This document shows, one piece after another, positions 1 through 8,536 of a stretch of DNA of 50,299 nt. The stretch is taken from contig JBBQAA010000013.1 in the NCBI GenBank assembly GCA_038276395.1, positions 1 through 50,299 of the forward strand, read 5' to 3'. Made by a program: the position numbers and the translations under genes. The notes under the pieces are model-generated. The model was not told where the DNA came from, ran no database searches, and worked only from the letters and a program-made list of their open reading frames with translations. The number at the start of each line of letters is the position of its first letter. Position 1 is the first letter of the stretch. This stretch comes from JBBQAA01 sp038276395 (GTDB taxonomy: Bacteria > Actinomycetota > Thermoleophilia > Solirubrobacterales > Solirubrobacteraceae).

Positions 1-12
1 AATTCCAGCCAT
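1..12 (-). CDS. Start of an unidentified leftward gene (cut by window edge)
   Basis: Only four codons are inside the window (Met-Ala-Gly-Ile). The start is supported by an AGGAGG ribosome-binding site on the minus strand at about 20-25, eight nucleotides upstream of the ATG. The gene would run off the left edge, divergent from the epimerase gene. Nothing can be said about its function. Confidence 0.4.
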
Positions 13-421
13 GGCCGGACCTCCTCAATCTCTCTGGGGTCAGCCGGAGCCGTTCTCCGGCCAGACAAACCCCCGCGAGGAGCGTCCGGCCAACAACCCC
101 GACAGTCAACCCCACGGGCCGACCACTACATAGGGTCTAGGGCGGGCGCGCCGCCGGGTTCTCCGCCGCCGGGCCGGGCTCGGGAAGGGTGGGTGAGCGG
201 TTTCCCTCGGCGCCGCTTCGGTGCCCGCGCGCGCCCGCGAACCGTCGATGCAACGAAACCGTCGAGGGGGGATCGTTTCGTTGACCTCACGTCGCCGTAG
301 CGCGCGGGGTGAACAAACCGACGGTCCCTCCTTCCTCTTCCCCAGCCGGGGAATGCCCCGAGGCAGGCAGGCCTTGCGAGCCGACCGCGGGGGACCGAGC
401 CCGGCCGCCCGGCCCGCCCCA
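13..421. other. Intergenic region without a recognised gene
   Basis: About 400 bases separate the leftward start at position 12 from the epimerase. Reading frames here lack family similarity that I can recognise and look like GC-rich shadows. A TTGACT hexamer on the minus strand at 103-108 could be a -35 element for the leftward gene, but no clear -10 follows at the right distance. I see no RNA gene or repeat. Confidence 0.4.
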
Positions 422-427
422 TATCCT
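422..427 (+). promoter_or_regulatory. -10 box of the epimerase gene (leaderless)
   Basis: TATCCT lies 9 nt upstream of the ATG at 437, so transcription should start at or next to the start codon. It fits the -10 spacing seen at many starts in this window. Confidence 0.5.
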
Positions 428-436
428 CCCGCCCGC

Positions 437-847
437 ATGCTCAGCCGGATCGACCACATCGGCGTCGCCGTCGAGGACCTCGACGCCGCCATCGCCGTCT
501 ACGGCGGGACCCTGGCCATGCCCGAGGCCCACCGCGAGGTGGTGGAGGAGCAGGGCGTCGAGGCCGTCCTGCTCGACGTCGGCGAGGGGCACGTCGAGCT
601 GCTGGCGCCGCTCGGGCCGGACACGCCCGTCGGGAAGTTCCTCGCCCGCAAGGGCCCGGGCCTGCACCACGTGGCCTACGCCGTCCCCGACGTCGAGGCC
701 GCCCTGGCCACGTTCAAGGGGCAGGGCGCCCGCCTCATCGACGAGACGCCGCGCACCGGGATCCGGGGCTCGCGCGTCGCCTTCCTGCATCCCGCCGCCA
801 CCGGCGGCGTGCTCACCGAACTAGTCCAACCCGCGGAGGATCACTGA
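437..847 (+). CDS. mce: Methylmalonyl-CoA epimerase
   Basis: The product is a 136-residue vicinal-oxygen-chelate (glyoxalase fold) protein. It should interconvert (R)- and (S)-methylmalonyl-CoA in the cytoplasm, linking propionyl-CoA breakdown to succinyl-CoA. The sequence shows the two beta-alpha-beta-beta-beta modules, starting with RIDHIGVAVEDLDAAI and then GLHHVAYAV, and ends in a TELVQP motif; the His and Glu residues in these are the usual metal ligands. The length matches the family. The ATG at 437 is preferred over longer frames because homology begins right there and a TATCCT box sits 9 nt upstream. A small conserved-looking gene follows after two bases, suggesting co-transcription. 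No mutase subunit gene is visible in the window. Confidence 0.9.
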   Translation: MLSRIDHIGVAVEDLDAAIAVYGGTLAMPEAHREVVEEQGVEAVLLDVGEGHVELLAPLGPDTPVGKFLARKGPGLHHVAYAVPDVEAALATFKGQGARLIDETPRTGIRGSRVAFLHPAATGGVLTELVQPAEDH

Positions 848-849
848 CC

Positions 850-1065
850 ATGGCCGGCGTACGCAAGGTGACCATCGGCTTCGAGGGCACGATGCCGCTC
901 GCGGTGCGGCTCTCCGAGGAGGCGCTCGCGGGGCTGCGCACCGCGCTCGAGGCGGGGAGCTGGCACGACCTCGAGACCGAGGACGGCTCGGCGCTCGTCA
1001 ACACGGGGAAGGTGCTCTACGTGACGACCGACACGGCCGAGCATCGTGTCGGCTTCGGGCTCTGA
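850..1065 (+). CDS. Small hypothetical protein
   Basis: A 71-residue protein begins two bases after the epimerase stop, so it is probably translated from the same message. It is soluble, with a beta-strand-like opening (KVTIGFEG), one amphipathic helix (LSEEALAGLRTALEAG) and a second beta-rich half ending in VLYVTTDTAEHRVGFGL. I do not recognise the family. The regular codon usage and tight coupling make it a likely real gene. Its job may be tied to the epimerase or to the PAP2 protein that follows, but this is only context. Confidence 0.7.
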   Translation: MAGVRKVTIGFEGTMPLAVRLSEEALAGLRTALEAGSWHDLETEDGSALVNTGKVLYVTTDTAEHRVGFGL

Positions 1066-1142
1066 CCCGGCTCGGGAGCCTCGACCGCGCGCTGCTCCGC
1101 CGCGCGCGGACGATCGGTCACGCGCCGGAGCGCGACCGCTCC

Positions 1143-1529
1143 GTGGCCCGCTTCTCCCGCCTCGGCGAGCACGGTCTCGGCTGGATCCTGCTCGGCCTCG
1201 CCACGGGCCGCCGCCGCGGGGCCGCCGCCGTCGCCGCCGCCTACGTCGTGAACCAGGCGGTCAAGTTCGGCCTCCGCCGCCCGCGCCCCCGGCTGCCCGG
1301 CCTCCCGCCGCTCACGAGCACCCACTCGGAGCTCTCCTTCCCGAGCGCCCACGCGACGACGAGCGCCGCCGCCGTCCAGGCCTATCGCGGCCTCGCGCCG
1401 GCGCCGCTCCTCGTCCTTCCCGCGCTCCTGCTCGCGACCTCACGCCTGTACCTCGGCGTCCACTATCCCTCGGACGTCCTCGCCGGCGCCGGCCTCGGCA
1501 CCCTGATCGGGCGGGCGGCGATGCGATGA
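1143..1529 (+). CDS. PAP2-family membrane phosphatase
   Basis: This 128-residue protein has the three PAP2 phosphatase motifs: K-x6-RP (VKFGLRRPRPR), a PSAH variant of PSGH, and SRLYLGVHYPSD for the SR-x5-H-x3-D motif with the catalytic histidine. Members remove phosphate from lipid phosphates such as undecaprenyl or phosphatidyl phosphates at the membrane. The GTG at 1143 is used here, but the frame stays open and protein-like back to a CTG at 1062 that overlaps the previous stop, so the real N-terminus may be about 27 residues longer. Its stop overlaps the YchF start in an ATGA arrangement. Confidence 0.8.
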   Translation: MARFSRLGEHGLGWILLGLATGRRRGAAAVAAAYVVNQAVKFGLRRPRPRLPGLPPLTSTHSELSFPSAHATTSAAAVQAYRGLAPAPLLVLPALLLATSRLYLGVHYPSDVLAGAGLGTLIGRAAMR

Positions 1530-2608
1530 AGGTGGGGATCGTGGGGTTGCCGAACGCGGGCAAGTCCTCGCTGTTCAACGCGCTGACCAGCGCGGGCGTC
1601 GAGGCGGCCAACTACCCGTTCACGACGATCGAGCCGAACGTCGCCGTCGTCCCCGTGGCCGACGAGCGCCTGGACCGCGTGGCCGCCACCGTCGGCGCCT
1701 CCAAGGTCGTGCCCGACACGATCGCCTTCCACGACATTGCCGGGCTCGTGCGCGGCGCGCACTCCGGGGAGGGGCTCGGCAACCGCTTCCTGGCCAACAT
1801 CCGCGAGACCGACGCGCTCGTCCACGTCGTGCGCGTCCACGACTCCCCGAACGTCATCCACTCCGAGGGCTCGGTCGACCCGCTCCGCGACGTCGAGACG
1901 ATCGAGACGGAGCTCATCTTCTCGGACCTTGAGCAGGCCGAACGGCGGCTCGAGCGCGTCGTGCGCAAGGCGCGCTCGGGGGAGCGAGCGGCCCAGGCCG
2001 AGGAGGCGTGGCTGCGCGCCGTCGTCGACGCGCTGCACGCCGGCCGGCCGGTCCGCTCGGTGCCGCCGCCCGCCGAGGCACCGGAAGCCATGCGGGACCT
2101 CTCCCCCCTCACGGCCAAGCCCGTCCTCTTCGTGGCCAACGTCGACGAGGGGGAGGACGAGCTGCCTCCCGAGCTCGTCGCCCACGCCGAGGCACAGGGC
2201 GCGCGGGCCGTGGCCGTCTCCTCTCGCCTCGAGGCCGAGCTCTCAGAGCTCGACCCCGACGACGCCGCCGCGATGCGCGAGGACCTGGGCGTCGCCTCGG
2301 TCTCCTCGCTCCAGCGCGTCGTCGGCGGCGCCTTCGTCCTGCTCGACCTGATCGCGTTCTTCACCGCCGGGGAGGACAAGCCCGCGCAGTCCTGGCACCT
2401 ACGCCGCGGGCTCACGGCGTGGCACGCGGCGGGCGCGATCCACTCGGACATCCAGCGCGGGTTCGTCCGCGCCGAGGTCATCGGCTCCGACGCGCTGCTC
2501 GACGCCGGCGGCTACGCCGGGGCGCGGGAGAAGGGAACGCTGCGTCTCGAGGGCCGGGACTACGTGATGGCCGACGGCGACGTCCTCACGGTCAAGTTCA
2601 CGCCCTGA
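1526..2608 (+). CDS. ychF: Redox-regulated ATPase YchF (Obg-like)
   Basis: The 360-residue P-loop protein belongs to the YchF/OLA1 branch of the Obg family, which prefers ATP to GTP and associates with ribosomes. Walker A is GLPNAGKSS at residues 7-15. The GxxG switch region reads HDIAGLVRGAHSGEGLG, and the base-specificity motif is NVDE rather than NKxD, as expected for this ATP-preferring family. The C-terminal TGS domain follows FFTAGEDKPAQSW. The start overlaps the PAP2 stop by four bases. The 3' end overlaps the convergent exonuclease gene by 11 bases. Confidence 0.95.
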   Translation: MKVGIVGLPNAGKSSLFNALTSAGVEAANYPFTTIEPNVAVVPVADERLDRVAATVGASKVVPDTIAFHDIAGLVRGAHSGEGLGNRFLANIRETDALVHVVRVHDSPNVIHSEGSVDPLRDVETIETELIFSDLEQAERRLERVVRKARSGERAAQAEEAWLRAVVDALHAGRPVRSVPPPAEAPEAMRDLSPLTAKPVLFVANVDEGEDELPPELVAHAEAQGARAVAVSSRLEAELSELDPDDAAAMREDLGVASVSSLQRVVGGAFVLLDLIAFFTAGEDKPAQSWHLRRGLTAWHAAGAIHSDIQRGFVRAEVIGSDALLDAGGYAGAREKGTLRLEGRDYVMADGDVLTVKFTP

Positions 2609-3431
2609 GACGCTTGGCGAGCTGGCGCAGCCCGCGGGACTCGGCGGCGTTGGCGCCGCCCTCGCGGTCCGTCTCCCGATCCGGCGGGCGGTCGAGCGGC
2701 ACCGAGCGCAGCGTCGCGATGTCGAGGAACGTCCGCAGCACCTCCCCGTTCTCGTGCAGCGCCGCCCGCACCCGCGGGCTCTCGCGCAGGCAATTCTCGA
2801 GCGCGCCCTCGAGCGACCCGTGCCGACCGAGGAGATCGGCGGCCGTCTTCTCCCCGATCCCCTTGGCGCCCGGCAGCCCGTCGGACGGATCGCCGCGCAG
2901 CGCGATGAAGTCCGGCACGAGCCCGGGCGGGACGCCGTAGCGCGCCCGCACCTCGGCCGGCCCCAGATCCTCCCAACCGCGCGTGCCGGTCTTGACGTAG
3001 AGGACGGTCACGGCGTCCGTGGCGCACTGGAAGAGGTCGCGGTCGCCGGTCATGAGGAGCGCCGTGCCGCCGGCGCCCGCCTCGATCAGCGCGTAGGAGC
3101 CGAGCAGGTCGTCGGCCTCGAGGTCCGGCGAGGTGCCGACCGTCCAGCCGAAGGCGCCGAAGAACTCCTCCGCGGCGTCGAACTGCGGCGCGAGCAGGTC
3201 CGGGACCGGCGGGCGATCGGCGTGGTAGGGCGGGTAGGCCTCCGTGCGGTAGTGCGCGGCCTCCTCCCCGAAGGCGATCACGACGGCCCGGGGCGCGTGG
3301 GCCTCGACTACGCGCAGGACCTGGTTGACCGTGCCGAGCAGCGCGTTCCCGCCCTCGATCGAGTCGGGCAGGGCGAAGAAGGACCGGTAGAGCAGCGACG
3401 GGCCGTCGACGACGAGCAGGGCTCCGCTCAC
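2598..3431 (-). CDS. Stand-alone 5'-3' exonuclease (PIN/FEN-like)
   Basis: The protein of about 277 residues matches the N-terminal 5'-nuclease domain of DNA polymerase I but has no polymerase. Visible elements are the opening VVDGPSLLYRSF, the arch region with YPPYHADRPPVPDLL, the acidic cluster LEADDLL and TGDRDLFQ, and the helix-3-turn-helix DPSDGLPGAKGIGEKTA. It probably removes RNA primers or 5' flaps in repair. The GTG at 3431 is chosen because similarity starts there; an upstream ATG at 3458 would add nine residues and run into the divergent MaoC gene. Stand-alone copies of this type are common in Actinobacteria. Confidence 0.85.
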   Translation of the reverse strand: MSGALLVVDGPSLLYRSFFALPDSIEGGNALLGTVNQVLRVVEAHAPRAVVIAFGEEAAHYRTEAYPPYHADRPPVPDLLAPQFDAAEEFFGAFGWTVGTSPDLEADDLLGSYALIEAGAGGTALLMTGDRDLFQCATDAVTVLYVKTGTRGWEDLGPAEVRARYGVPPGLVPDFIALRGDPSDGLPGAKGIGEKTAADLLGRHGSLEGALENCLRESPRVRAALHENGEVLRTFLDIATLRSVPLDRPPDRETDREGGANAAESRGLRQLAKRLRA

Positions 3432-3474
3432 ACGCGGCGACGATAACGTGCGCCGCATGCTCACGCTCACGGGA

Positions 3475-3912
3475 ATGGACGAGGTCAGGTCGTACGTCGG
3501 CAAGGAGCTCGGCTTCTCGCGCTGGGTCGAGGTCACCCAGAAGGAGATCGACGCCTTCGCCGAGGTCACGGGGGATCACCAGTGGATCCACGTCGACCCC
3601 GAGCGCGCCCAGGACACCCCCTTCGGCGGCACGATCGCCCACGGCTACTACACGCTCTCGCTCGCCCCCATGCTCTCCTACGAGATGTTCGCCATGGAGG
3701 GCTTCGCCTTCGGGATCAACTACGGGCTGAACCGCGTGCGCTTCCCCGCGCCGATGCCGGTGGGCGGGAAGGTGCGCATGCGCGCCAAGCTGGCCTCCGT
3801 CGAGGAGATCCCCGGTGGCGCGCAGTTGACGACCGAGCTGACCTTCGAGCGCGAGGGCGAGGAGAAGCCCGTGTGCGTCGCCGAGTCGCTCGCGCGGGTC
3901 TACGAGGGCTGA
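3475..3912 (+). CDS. MaoC-like (R)-specific enoyl-CoA hydratase
   Basis: The 145-residue hot-dog-fold protein has the hydratase-2 signature: FAEVTGDHQWIHVDPERA carrying the catalytic Asp and His, followed by FGGTIAHGYYTLSL. It should hydrate trans-2-enoyl-CoA or a related acyl thioester in the cytoplasm. The C-terminal half forms the usual beta-sheet, with an EREGEEKPVCVAESL segment. The ATG at 3475 is chosen; GTG 3448 and ATG 3457 are in frame but overlap the promoter area of the divergent exonuclease. It ends 13 bases inside the convergent methyltransferase gene. The substrate cannot be told from sequence. Confidence 0.85.
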   Translation: MDEVRSYVGKELGFSRWVEVTQKEIDAFAEVTGDHQWIHVDPERAQDTPFGGTIAHGYYTLSLAPMLSYEMFAMEGFAFGINYGLNRVRFPAPMPVGGKVRMRAKLASVEEIPGGAQLTTELTFEREGEEKPVCVAESLARVYEG

Positions 3913-4538
3913 GCGCGGGGCGGCGCCGGCGGGCCGGGCGCCCGCACGGCGATCCAGCTCTTGGCCAGCAGGCCGAGGCGCTCGGCCACGACCGGCTCGC
4001 CGAAGAGCCCGGCCAGCTCTGAGCGGGTGAGCAGGGCGATGTCCTCCCATTCCCCGGCCACGCCGAGGCGCCAGTAGGGGCGGCGCAGGCGCGGCGGCAG
4101 CCAGTGCGCGGCGGGCAGCAGCGCGTGGGGCTCGAGGGGGAAGCCGAAGGCCGGCGTCTGCACCCACCAGCCGCGCCCGACGCGACGCACCTCGGCGGCG
4201 AAGCGCGCGCGGGCGGCGGACGCCAGGTGCTCGACGACGCTCGAGGAGTACACGAGGTCGAACGCGCCGTCGGGGAAGGGGAGCTCGGCCGTGGCGTCGG
4301 CGCGGACGAAGGGCCCGGGGTAGGACGGGCGCGCGACGATATCCGTGCCGGTCACGTCCCAGTCCGGCGCCTGGGCGCGCAGGCCGAGCGTGCCGCAGCC
4401 GACGTCGAGGATCCGCGTCGCGCGCGTCGCGCCCGTGAGGGAGACGAACCGGGCGTGGCGCCGGGCCCGGGCCCAGGCGGCGGCGCGGGAGCCGAGGCGG
4501 CTGCGCCACCCCGGGCGCGCCGTCCCGTAGACGCTCAC
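3900..4538 (-). CDS. Class I SAM-dependent methyltransferase
   Basis: The product is about 212 residues. It carries the AdoMet-binding motif I (ILDVGCGTLGLRA), an acidic motif II region (VTGTDIV), then DLVYSSSVVEHL, typical of the UbiE/COQ5-like Methyltransf_11 group. A tryptophan-rich VGRGWWVQTPAFGFPLEPH segment suggests an acceptor pocket, but the acceptor is unknown. The GTG start overlaps the stop of the SpoIID-like gene as GTGA, so the two are translationally coupled. The longer upstream frame is a shadow of the SpoIID gene. Confidence 0.8.
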   Translation of the reverse strand: MSVYGTARPGWRSRLGSRAAAWARARRHARFVSLTGATRATRILDVGCGTLGLRAQAPDWDVTGTDIVARPSYPGPFVRADATAELPFPDGAFDLVYSSSVVEHLASAARARFAAEVRRVGRGWWVQTPAFGFPLEPHALLPAAHWLPPRLRRPYWRLGVAGEWEDIALLTRSELAGLFGEPVVAERLGLLAKSWIAVRAPGPPAPPRAQPS

Positions 4539-6004
4539 GGCCGGGTGAGTGTGACCGCCGGCCCCGGATCCCCGGCGGCGCGGATGCGGTAGACACCGGG
4601 CCGCCGGGCGGCCCACGCGTAGCGGCCGCCGCGGCGCAGGCGGACCCGGGCCACGCGGACCCAGCGCCGCCCGGTCCGGCGCTCGACGCTCGCCGAGCGC
4701 GTGGGCGCCATGACCGTGCCCGCGAGCCCGGGTAGGGGCGGCGAGGGCAGGCGTGCGACCCGCGCGGGCGCCGCCCCGCCCCCCTTCCCGCCGCCGGAGC
4801 CGCTCCCGCCACCGGAGCCGCCGCGCTTCGGCTTGGCCTTCTTGGTCTCGATCGCCGTGAAGCTCATCCACGTGTCGTAGGCGCCAAAGGCCGAGCGGAG
4901 GATCGAGCCGGTGACCGTCGTCACGCCGCGCGTACCCACGACCTGCGCACGCACGATCCGAGGTGAGCGCCCGCGCTCGAGCACGCGGATCCCGCGGAGG
5001 CGACCGCGCACGTTCGGGCCGAGCTCACGCGCCGCCCGCGCGAAGCTCATGCGCAGCGTCCACCGGTGCAGCGGGGAGATCGTGTCGTAGGGGTCGGGGA
5101 CGCTCTTCAGCCAGGGCTCGGGGGCCGAGCCGAGGAAGGAGTCCTCGATGTTCTCCGTGCGCCCGCCCGAGGTCGAGAAGAAGAAGGTGACGACGGGCAC
5201 GCCGTGGTAGGTGACGACCTGGCCTCGCGTCGCGCGCACGGCGGCGTCGGTCGTCGGGCTCTCCCGCGCGACCCCGCCGTAGGCCTGCGAGCGCGTGTCG
5301 TCGTAGAGGATGCTGCCCGCGCCGCCCGCGGTGATCGCGTAGGTCCGCGCCGCCACCGCCTGGGCCTTGAGCGCCTCGGGCCGCCAGCTCGGGGACTCCT
5401 CGACGCCGACGATGCCGCGGACGTAGTCGTCGACGCCGAGCTCGTTGACGACGTCTCCCGCCGGCGTGACCCGGAGCGTCCCCCGCCATCCCCCGCCCGC
5501 GAGTCCGAAGTCCGAGCGCTCGGCCATGACGGTGTAGCCGCGGCCCGAGAACGCGGCGGAGGAGAAGCGGCCGACCGGCTTGCGCGCGCCCACCGCCCGC
5601 ACGAGGACCCGGCCCCGGGACGGCACGGCGAGGTAGGTCAGGCTCGCCCGGAGCCTCATGCCGCTCACGCGCGTGGCGTGGGTGACGGTCACGGTGCGGT
5701 TCCCCGAGGTCAGGAGCACCCGGACCCGCGTGTTGGGGGAGATGGCCCCGAGGCGCGTGCCCGTGTAGTAGTGGGCGAGGATCCGCGCGTAGCGGTAGCC
5801 GTGCCGCGCGTAGCCCTGCGCGCCGTACTGGCTCATCCCGATGCCGTGGCCGAAGCCGGCGCCGTGGATCGTGAAGCGCGTGGCCGCAGGGGCGGGAGCC
5901 GGGGCCGCGAGAGCGAGGAGCAGGGCGAGCACGGCCGCGATGGCCGAGCCAGGTAGGCTGCGCCGCGCGAGCGAGGAACGGGAGCTATCGGTGGGAAAGC
6001 GCAA
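4535..6004 (-). CDS. Secreted SpoIID/LytB-domain protein
   Basis: The 489-residue protein starts with a signal peptide (hydrophobic run near residues 20-40 ending in Ala-rich sequence) and then GAGFGHGIGMSQYGAQGYA. It has the SpoIID lytic-transglycosylase core with VDDYVRGIVGVEESPSW and KAQAVAARTYA, whose Glu is the likely catalytic acid. A Gly/Ser-rich linker near 395-410 leads to a beta-rich C-terminal module. It probably cleaves peptidoglycan glycan strands outside the membrane. In actinobacteria this domain is not restricted to sporulation. The ATG lies inside the first codons of the divergent ThDP enzyme (14-base overlap), so the true start is uncertain; the next in-frame start (GTG 5932) would shorten the signal peptide. 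Confidence 0.85.
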   Translation of the reverse strand: MRFPTDSSRSSLARRSLPGSAIAAVLALLLALAAPAPAPAATRFTIHGAGFGHGIGMSQYGAQGYARHGYRYARILAHYYTGTRLGAISPNTRVRVLLTSGNRTVTVTHATRVSGMRLRASLTYLAVPSRGRVLVRAVGARKPVGRFSSAAFSGRGYTVMAERSDFGLAGGGWRGTLRVTPAGDVVNELGVDDYVRGIVGVEESPSWRPEALKAQAVAARTYAITAGGAGSILYDDTRSQAYGGVARESPTTDAAVRATRGQVVTYHGVPVVTFFFSTSGGRTENIEDSFLGSAPEPWLKSVPDPYDTISPLHRWTLRMSFARAARELGPNVRGRLRGIRVLERGRSPRIVRAQVVGTRGVTTVTGSILRSAFGAYDTWMSFTAIETKKAKPKRGGSGGGSGSGGGKGGGAAPARVARLPSPPLPGLAGTVMAPTRSASVERRTGRRWVRVARVRLRRGGRYAWAARRPGVYRIRAAGDPGPAVTLTRP

Positions 6005-7634
6005 GGCGTCGGACGTCTTCGTCGAGTGTCTTGAGTCTGAGGGCGTTCGGTATGTCTTTGGTATTCCCGGCGAGGAGACCCTCGACCTGAACGAGTCCCT
6101 GGCGGGCTCCTCGGTCGAGTTCGTCCCCGTCCGCCACGAGCAGGGCGGCGCCTACATGGCCGACATGTACGGCCGGCTCACGGGCCGTGCCGGTGTCTGC
6201 CTGGGAACTCTAGGCCCGGGCGCGACAAATCTCGTCACCGTCGTGGCCGACGCCTTCCTCGATCGCGCCCCGCTCGTGGCCCTCACCGGCCAGGCGGACA
6301 TCGAGCGGATGCACAAGGAGTCCCACCAGTACATCGATCTCGTCGAGGTCATGCGGCCGATCACGAAGTGGAACGCGCGGGTCACGGCGCCCGAGATCAT
6401 CCCCGAGGTCGTGCGCAAGGCGTTCAAGGTCTCCGAGTCCGAGAAGCCGGGCTCGACTCACCTCGAGCTGCCCGAGGACGTCATGGCCGAGGAGTTCGAG
6501 GCCGTCCCGCTGCCGCGCCGGCGCATCGTGCGGCCCGAGCCGGGCGCGCGCGATCTGCTGAAGGCCGCCGACCTCATCCGCAACGCGCTGAACCCCATAT
6601 GCCTGGCCGGAAACGGGGTCGTGCGCCAGGGCGCATCGGCGGCGCTCCGCGAGTTCGCCCGCGCAACGGGCATCCCCGTGGCCGAGACGTTCATGGCCAA
6701 GGGGCTGCTCGATTTCGAGGACCCGCGCGCGCTCGGCACGGTCGGCCTGCAGGACCGCGACTACGCCATGGCCGGCTTCGAGGACGCCGACGTCGTCATC
6801 GCCGTCGGCTACGACCTCGTCGAGCACTCGCCCGAGCACTGGAACCCCAAGGCGGACAAGCGCATCGTCATGATCGACACGGTCCCGGCCGAGATCGACG
6901 GCTTCTACATCCCCGAGGTCGAGCTGATCGGCGACCCCTACCACGTGCTCGCGCGGCTCGGCGAGGAGTGCCGCGAGGTGCCCCACACCGGCGGCTCACG
7001 CCGGCTGCGCGAGATCGTGCTCGGGCGCTTCGAGCAGGCCAAGGACGACGACGCCTTCCCCATGCAACCGCCGCGCGTGCTGTGGGAGATTCGCCAGGCG
7101 CTCGGGCGGGAGGACATCCTCATCTCCGACGTCGGCCTGCACAAGCTGTGGATCGGCCGCATGTTCCCCGCCCATGAGCCGAACACGGTGATGATCGCCA
7201 ACGGCCTCGCGGGCATGGGCTTCGCCGTGCCCAGCGCTATCGGCGCGAAGCTCGTCCACCCCGACCGCAAGGTCGTGACCGTCAACGGCGACGGCGGCTT
7301 CCTCATGAACTTCCAGGAGCTCGAGACGGCCAAGCGGATGAAGACCCCGTTCGTCAGCGTCGTGTGGGAGAACCGGCAGTTCGGCTCGATCGTTTGGAAG
7401 CAGGACAACAAGTTCGGCCGCCACTTCGGGGTCGACTTCACGAACCCGGACTTCGTCAAGCTGGCCGACGCCTTCGGCCTTCCCGCCTGGCGCTGCGAGT
7501 CCGTGGCCGACTTCCCCAAGCACCTGAACCACGCCCTCGGCCTGGACGAGCCGGCCGTCATCGTCGTGCCGATCGACTACTCGATCGACGTGCGGATCTC
7601 CGAGGAGCTGGGCGTCGAGACCGTCCAGACGTGA
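5991..7634 (+). CDS. Thiamine-diphosphate enzyme, acetolactate synthase large-subunit-like
   Basis: The 547-residue protein has the three-domain layout of the acetohydroxyacid synthase family. The N-terminal PYR domain has FGIPGEETLDL with the catalytic Glu, and a GPGATN loop follows near residue 75. The central domain binds FAD or is structural. The C-terminal PP domain carries NGDGGFLMNFQEL with the downstream ENRQFGS, the GDG-x-N thiamine-diphosphate motif. No small regulatory subunit gene is adjacent, so a catabolic or divergent role is possible, and related ThDP decarboxylases cannot be excluded. The GTG start at 5991 is backed by a GGAACGGGAG ribosome-binding site and a TAGGCT box at 5954-5959. 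The GNAT gene overlaps its stop. Confidence 0.85.
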   Translation: MGKRKASDVFVECLESEGVRYVFGIPGEETLDLNESLAGSSVEFVPVRHEQGGAYMADMYGRLTGRAGVCLGTLGPGATNLVTVVADAFLDRAPLVALTGQADIERMHKESHQYIDLVEVMRPITKWNARVTAPEIIPEVVRKAFKVSESEKPGSTHLELPEDVMAEEFEAVPLPRRRIVRPEPGARDLLKAADLIRNALNPICLAGNGVVRQGASAALREFARATGIPVAETFMAKGLLDFEDPRALGTVGLQDRDYAMAGFEDADVVIAVGYDLVEHSPEHWNPKADKRIVMIDTVPAEIDGFYIPEVELIGDPYHVLARLGEECREVPHTGGSRRLREIVLGRFEQAKDDDAFPMQPPRVLWEIRQALGREDILISDVGLHKLWIGRMFPAHEPNTVMIANGLAGMGFAVPSAIGAKLVHPDRKVVTVNGDGGFLMNFQELETAKRMKTPFVSVVWENRQFGSIVWKQDNKFGRHFGVDFTNPDFVKLADAFGLPAWRCESVADFPKHLNHALGLDEPAVIVVPIDYSIDVRISEELGVETVQT

Positions 7635-8476
7635 ACCTGCGGCTCGCGGAGCCGGCCGACGTGCCGATGATCCGCCGCCTGTTCTACGCGGCGATGCCGC
7701 TGCCGCCCGCGCAGGAGCGATGGCGCGAGGGCCACGCGGAGTGGTTCCGCCGGCGCCTCGAGCAGGCGATCGCGCTCGACCCCGAGGGCGTCTGGGTGGG
7801 CGAGGACGACGCCGGCCTCGCGGGCGTCGCCTGCGCGCACGTCCGCGAGGGGATCTGGGTCCTCACGCTGCTGGCCGTCCACCCAGGCGCCCAGGGCGGC
7901 GGGCTCGGGCGCGCCCTCTTCGATCGAGCGCTCGCCTACGGCGCCGAGGCGCGGGGGTGGCTCATCGCCGCCTCGGAGGACGCGCGCGGCTGGCGCCTCT
8001 ACGCCGGGGCGGGGTTTCACCTGCACCCCTGTGTCGAGGCGGACGGGCCGGTGCGCCGGGAGCTCATCCCCGCCGTCGCCGGCGTGCGCGAGGGGAGCGC
8101 GGCGGACCTCGGCCGCTGCGCGGAGATCGACCGGCGTGTGCGTGGCGGCGCGCGCACGCCCGACCTCGAGCTCCTGCTCGGCCTCGAGGATGCGCGCCTG
8201 TTCCTGACCGATCGCGGCTACGCGATGACCCTGCCCGAACGGCTGCTCATGCTCGCCGCCGAGCACGAGGCGGAGGCCGAGGCGCTCCTTTGGAGCTGCC
8301 TCGCGGGCAACGGGCCGGGCGGGACCTACAGCCTGAGCTGGATCACCGGGGCGCAGCAGTGGGCGATCCGCGTCGCCCACGCCGCCCGGCTGCCCCTGCG
8401 CCCCGAGGGTCCCTATCTGACGCGGGGCGAGCTCGGCCCGCTCCGGCCCTGGCTGCCGCACGGGGCGTATCTCTAG
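7631..8476 (+). CDS. GNAT-family N-acetyltransferase
   Basis: The protein has about 281 residues. The N-terminal half is a standard GNAT domain: it begins NLRLAEPADVPMIRRLF and has the acetyl-CoA pyrophosphate loop VHPGAQGGGLGRALFDRAL with the Q/R-x-x-G-x-G/A pattern, then the closing YAGAGFHLHP. The C-terminal half looks like a degenerate second GNAT copy without a clear CoA loop. Its GTG start overlaps the stop of the ThDP enzyme (GTGA), so the two are translated together. The acceptor molecule is unknown. Confidence 0.85.
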   Translation: MNLRLAEPADVPMIRRLFYAAMPLPPAQERWREGHAEWFRRRLEQAIALDPEGVWVGEDDAGLAGVACAHVREGIWVLTLLAVHPGAQGGGLGRALFDRALAYGAEARGWLIAASEDARGWRLYAGAGFHLHPCVEADGPVRRELIPAVAGVREGSAADLGRCAEIDRRVRGGARTPDLELLLGLEDARLFLTDRGYAMTLPERLLMLAAEHEAEAEALLWSCLAGNGPGGTYSLSWITGAQQWAIRVAHAARLPLRPEGPYLTRGELGPLRPWLPHGAYL

Positions 8477-8536
8477 GCCGTCGGAGCGCGGTGCGCTCAG
8501 AGCACACCAGGATGGGACGGCCGGCGCCGATTCGTG

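Noticed and set aside
2560..4812. A 750-residue minus-strand frame across the exonuclease, MaoC and methyltransferase genes
   Set aside because: Arg/Pro/Ala-rich with no family blocks; the real genes are in other frames.
4790..4825. Short GGC/TCC repeat inside the SpoIID gene
   Set aside because: It encodes a Gly/Ser linker between domains, not a mobile or regulatory repeat.
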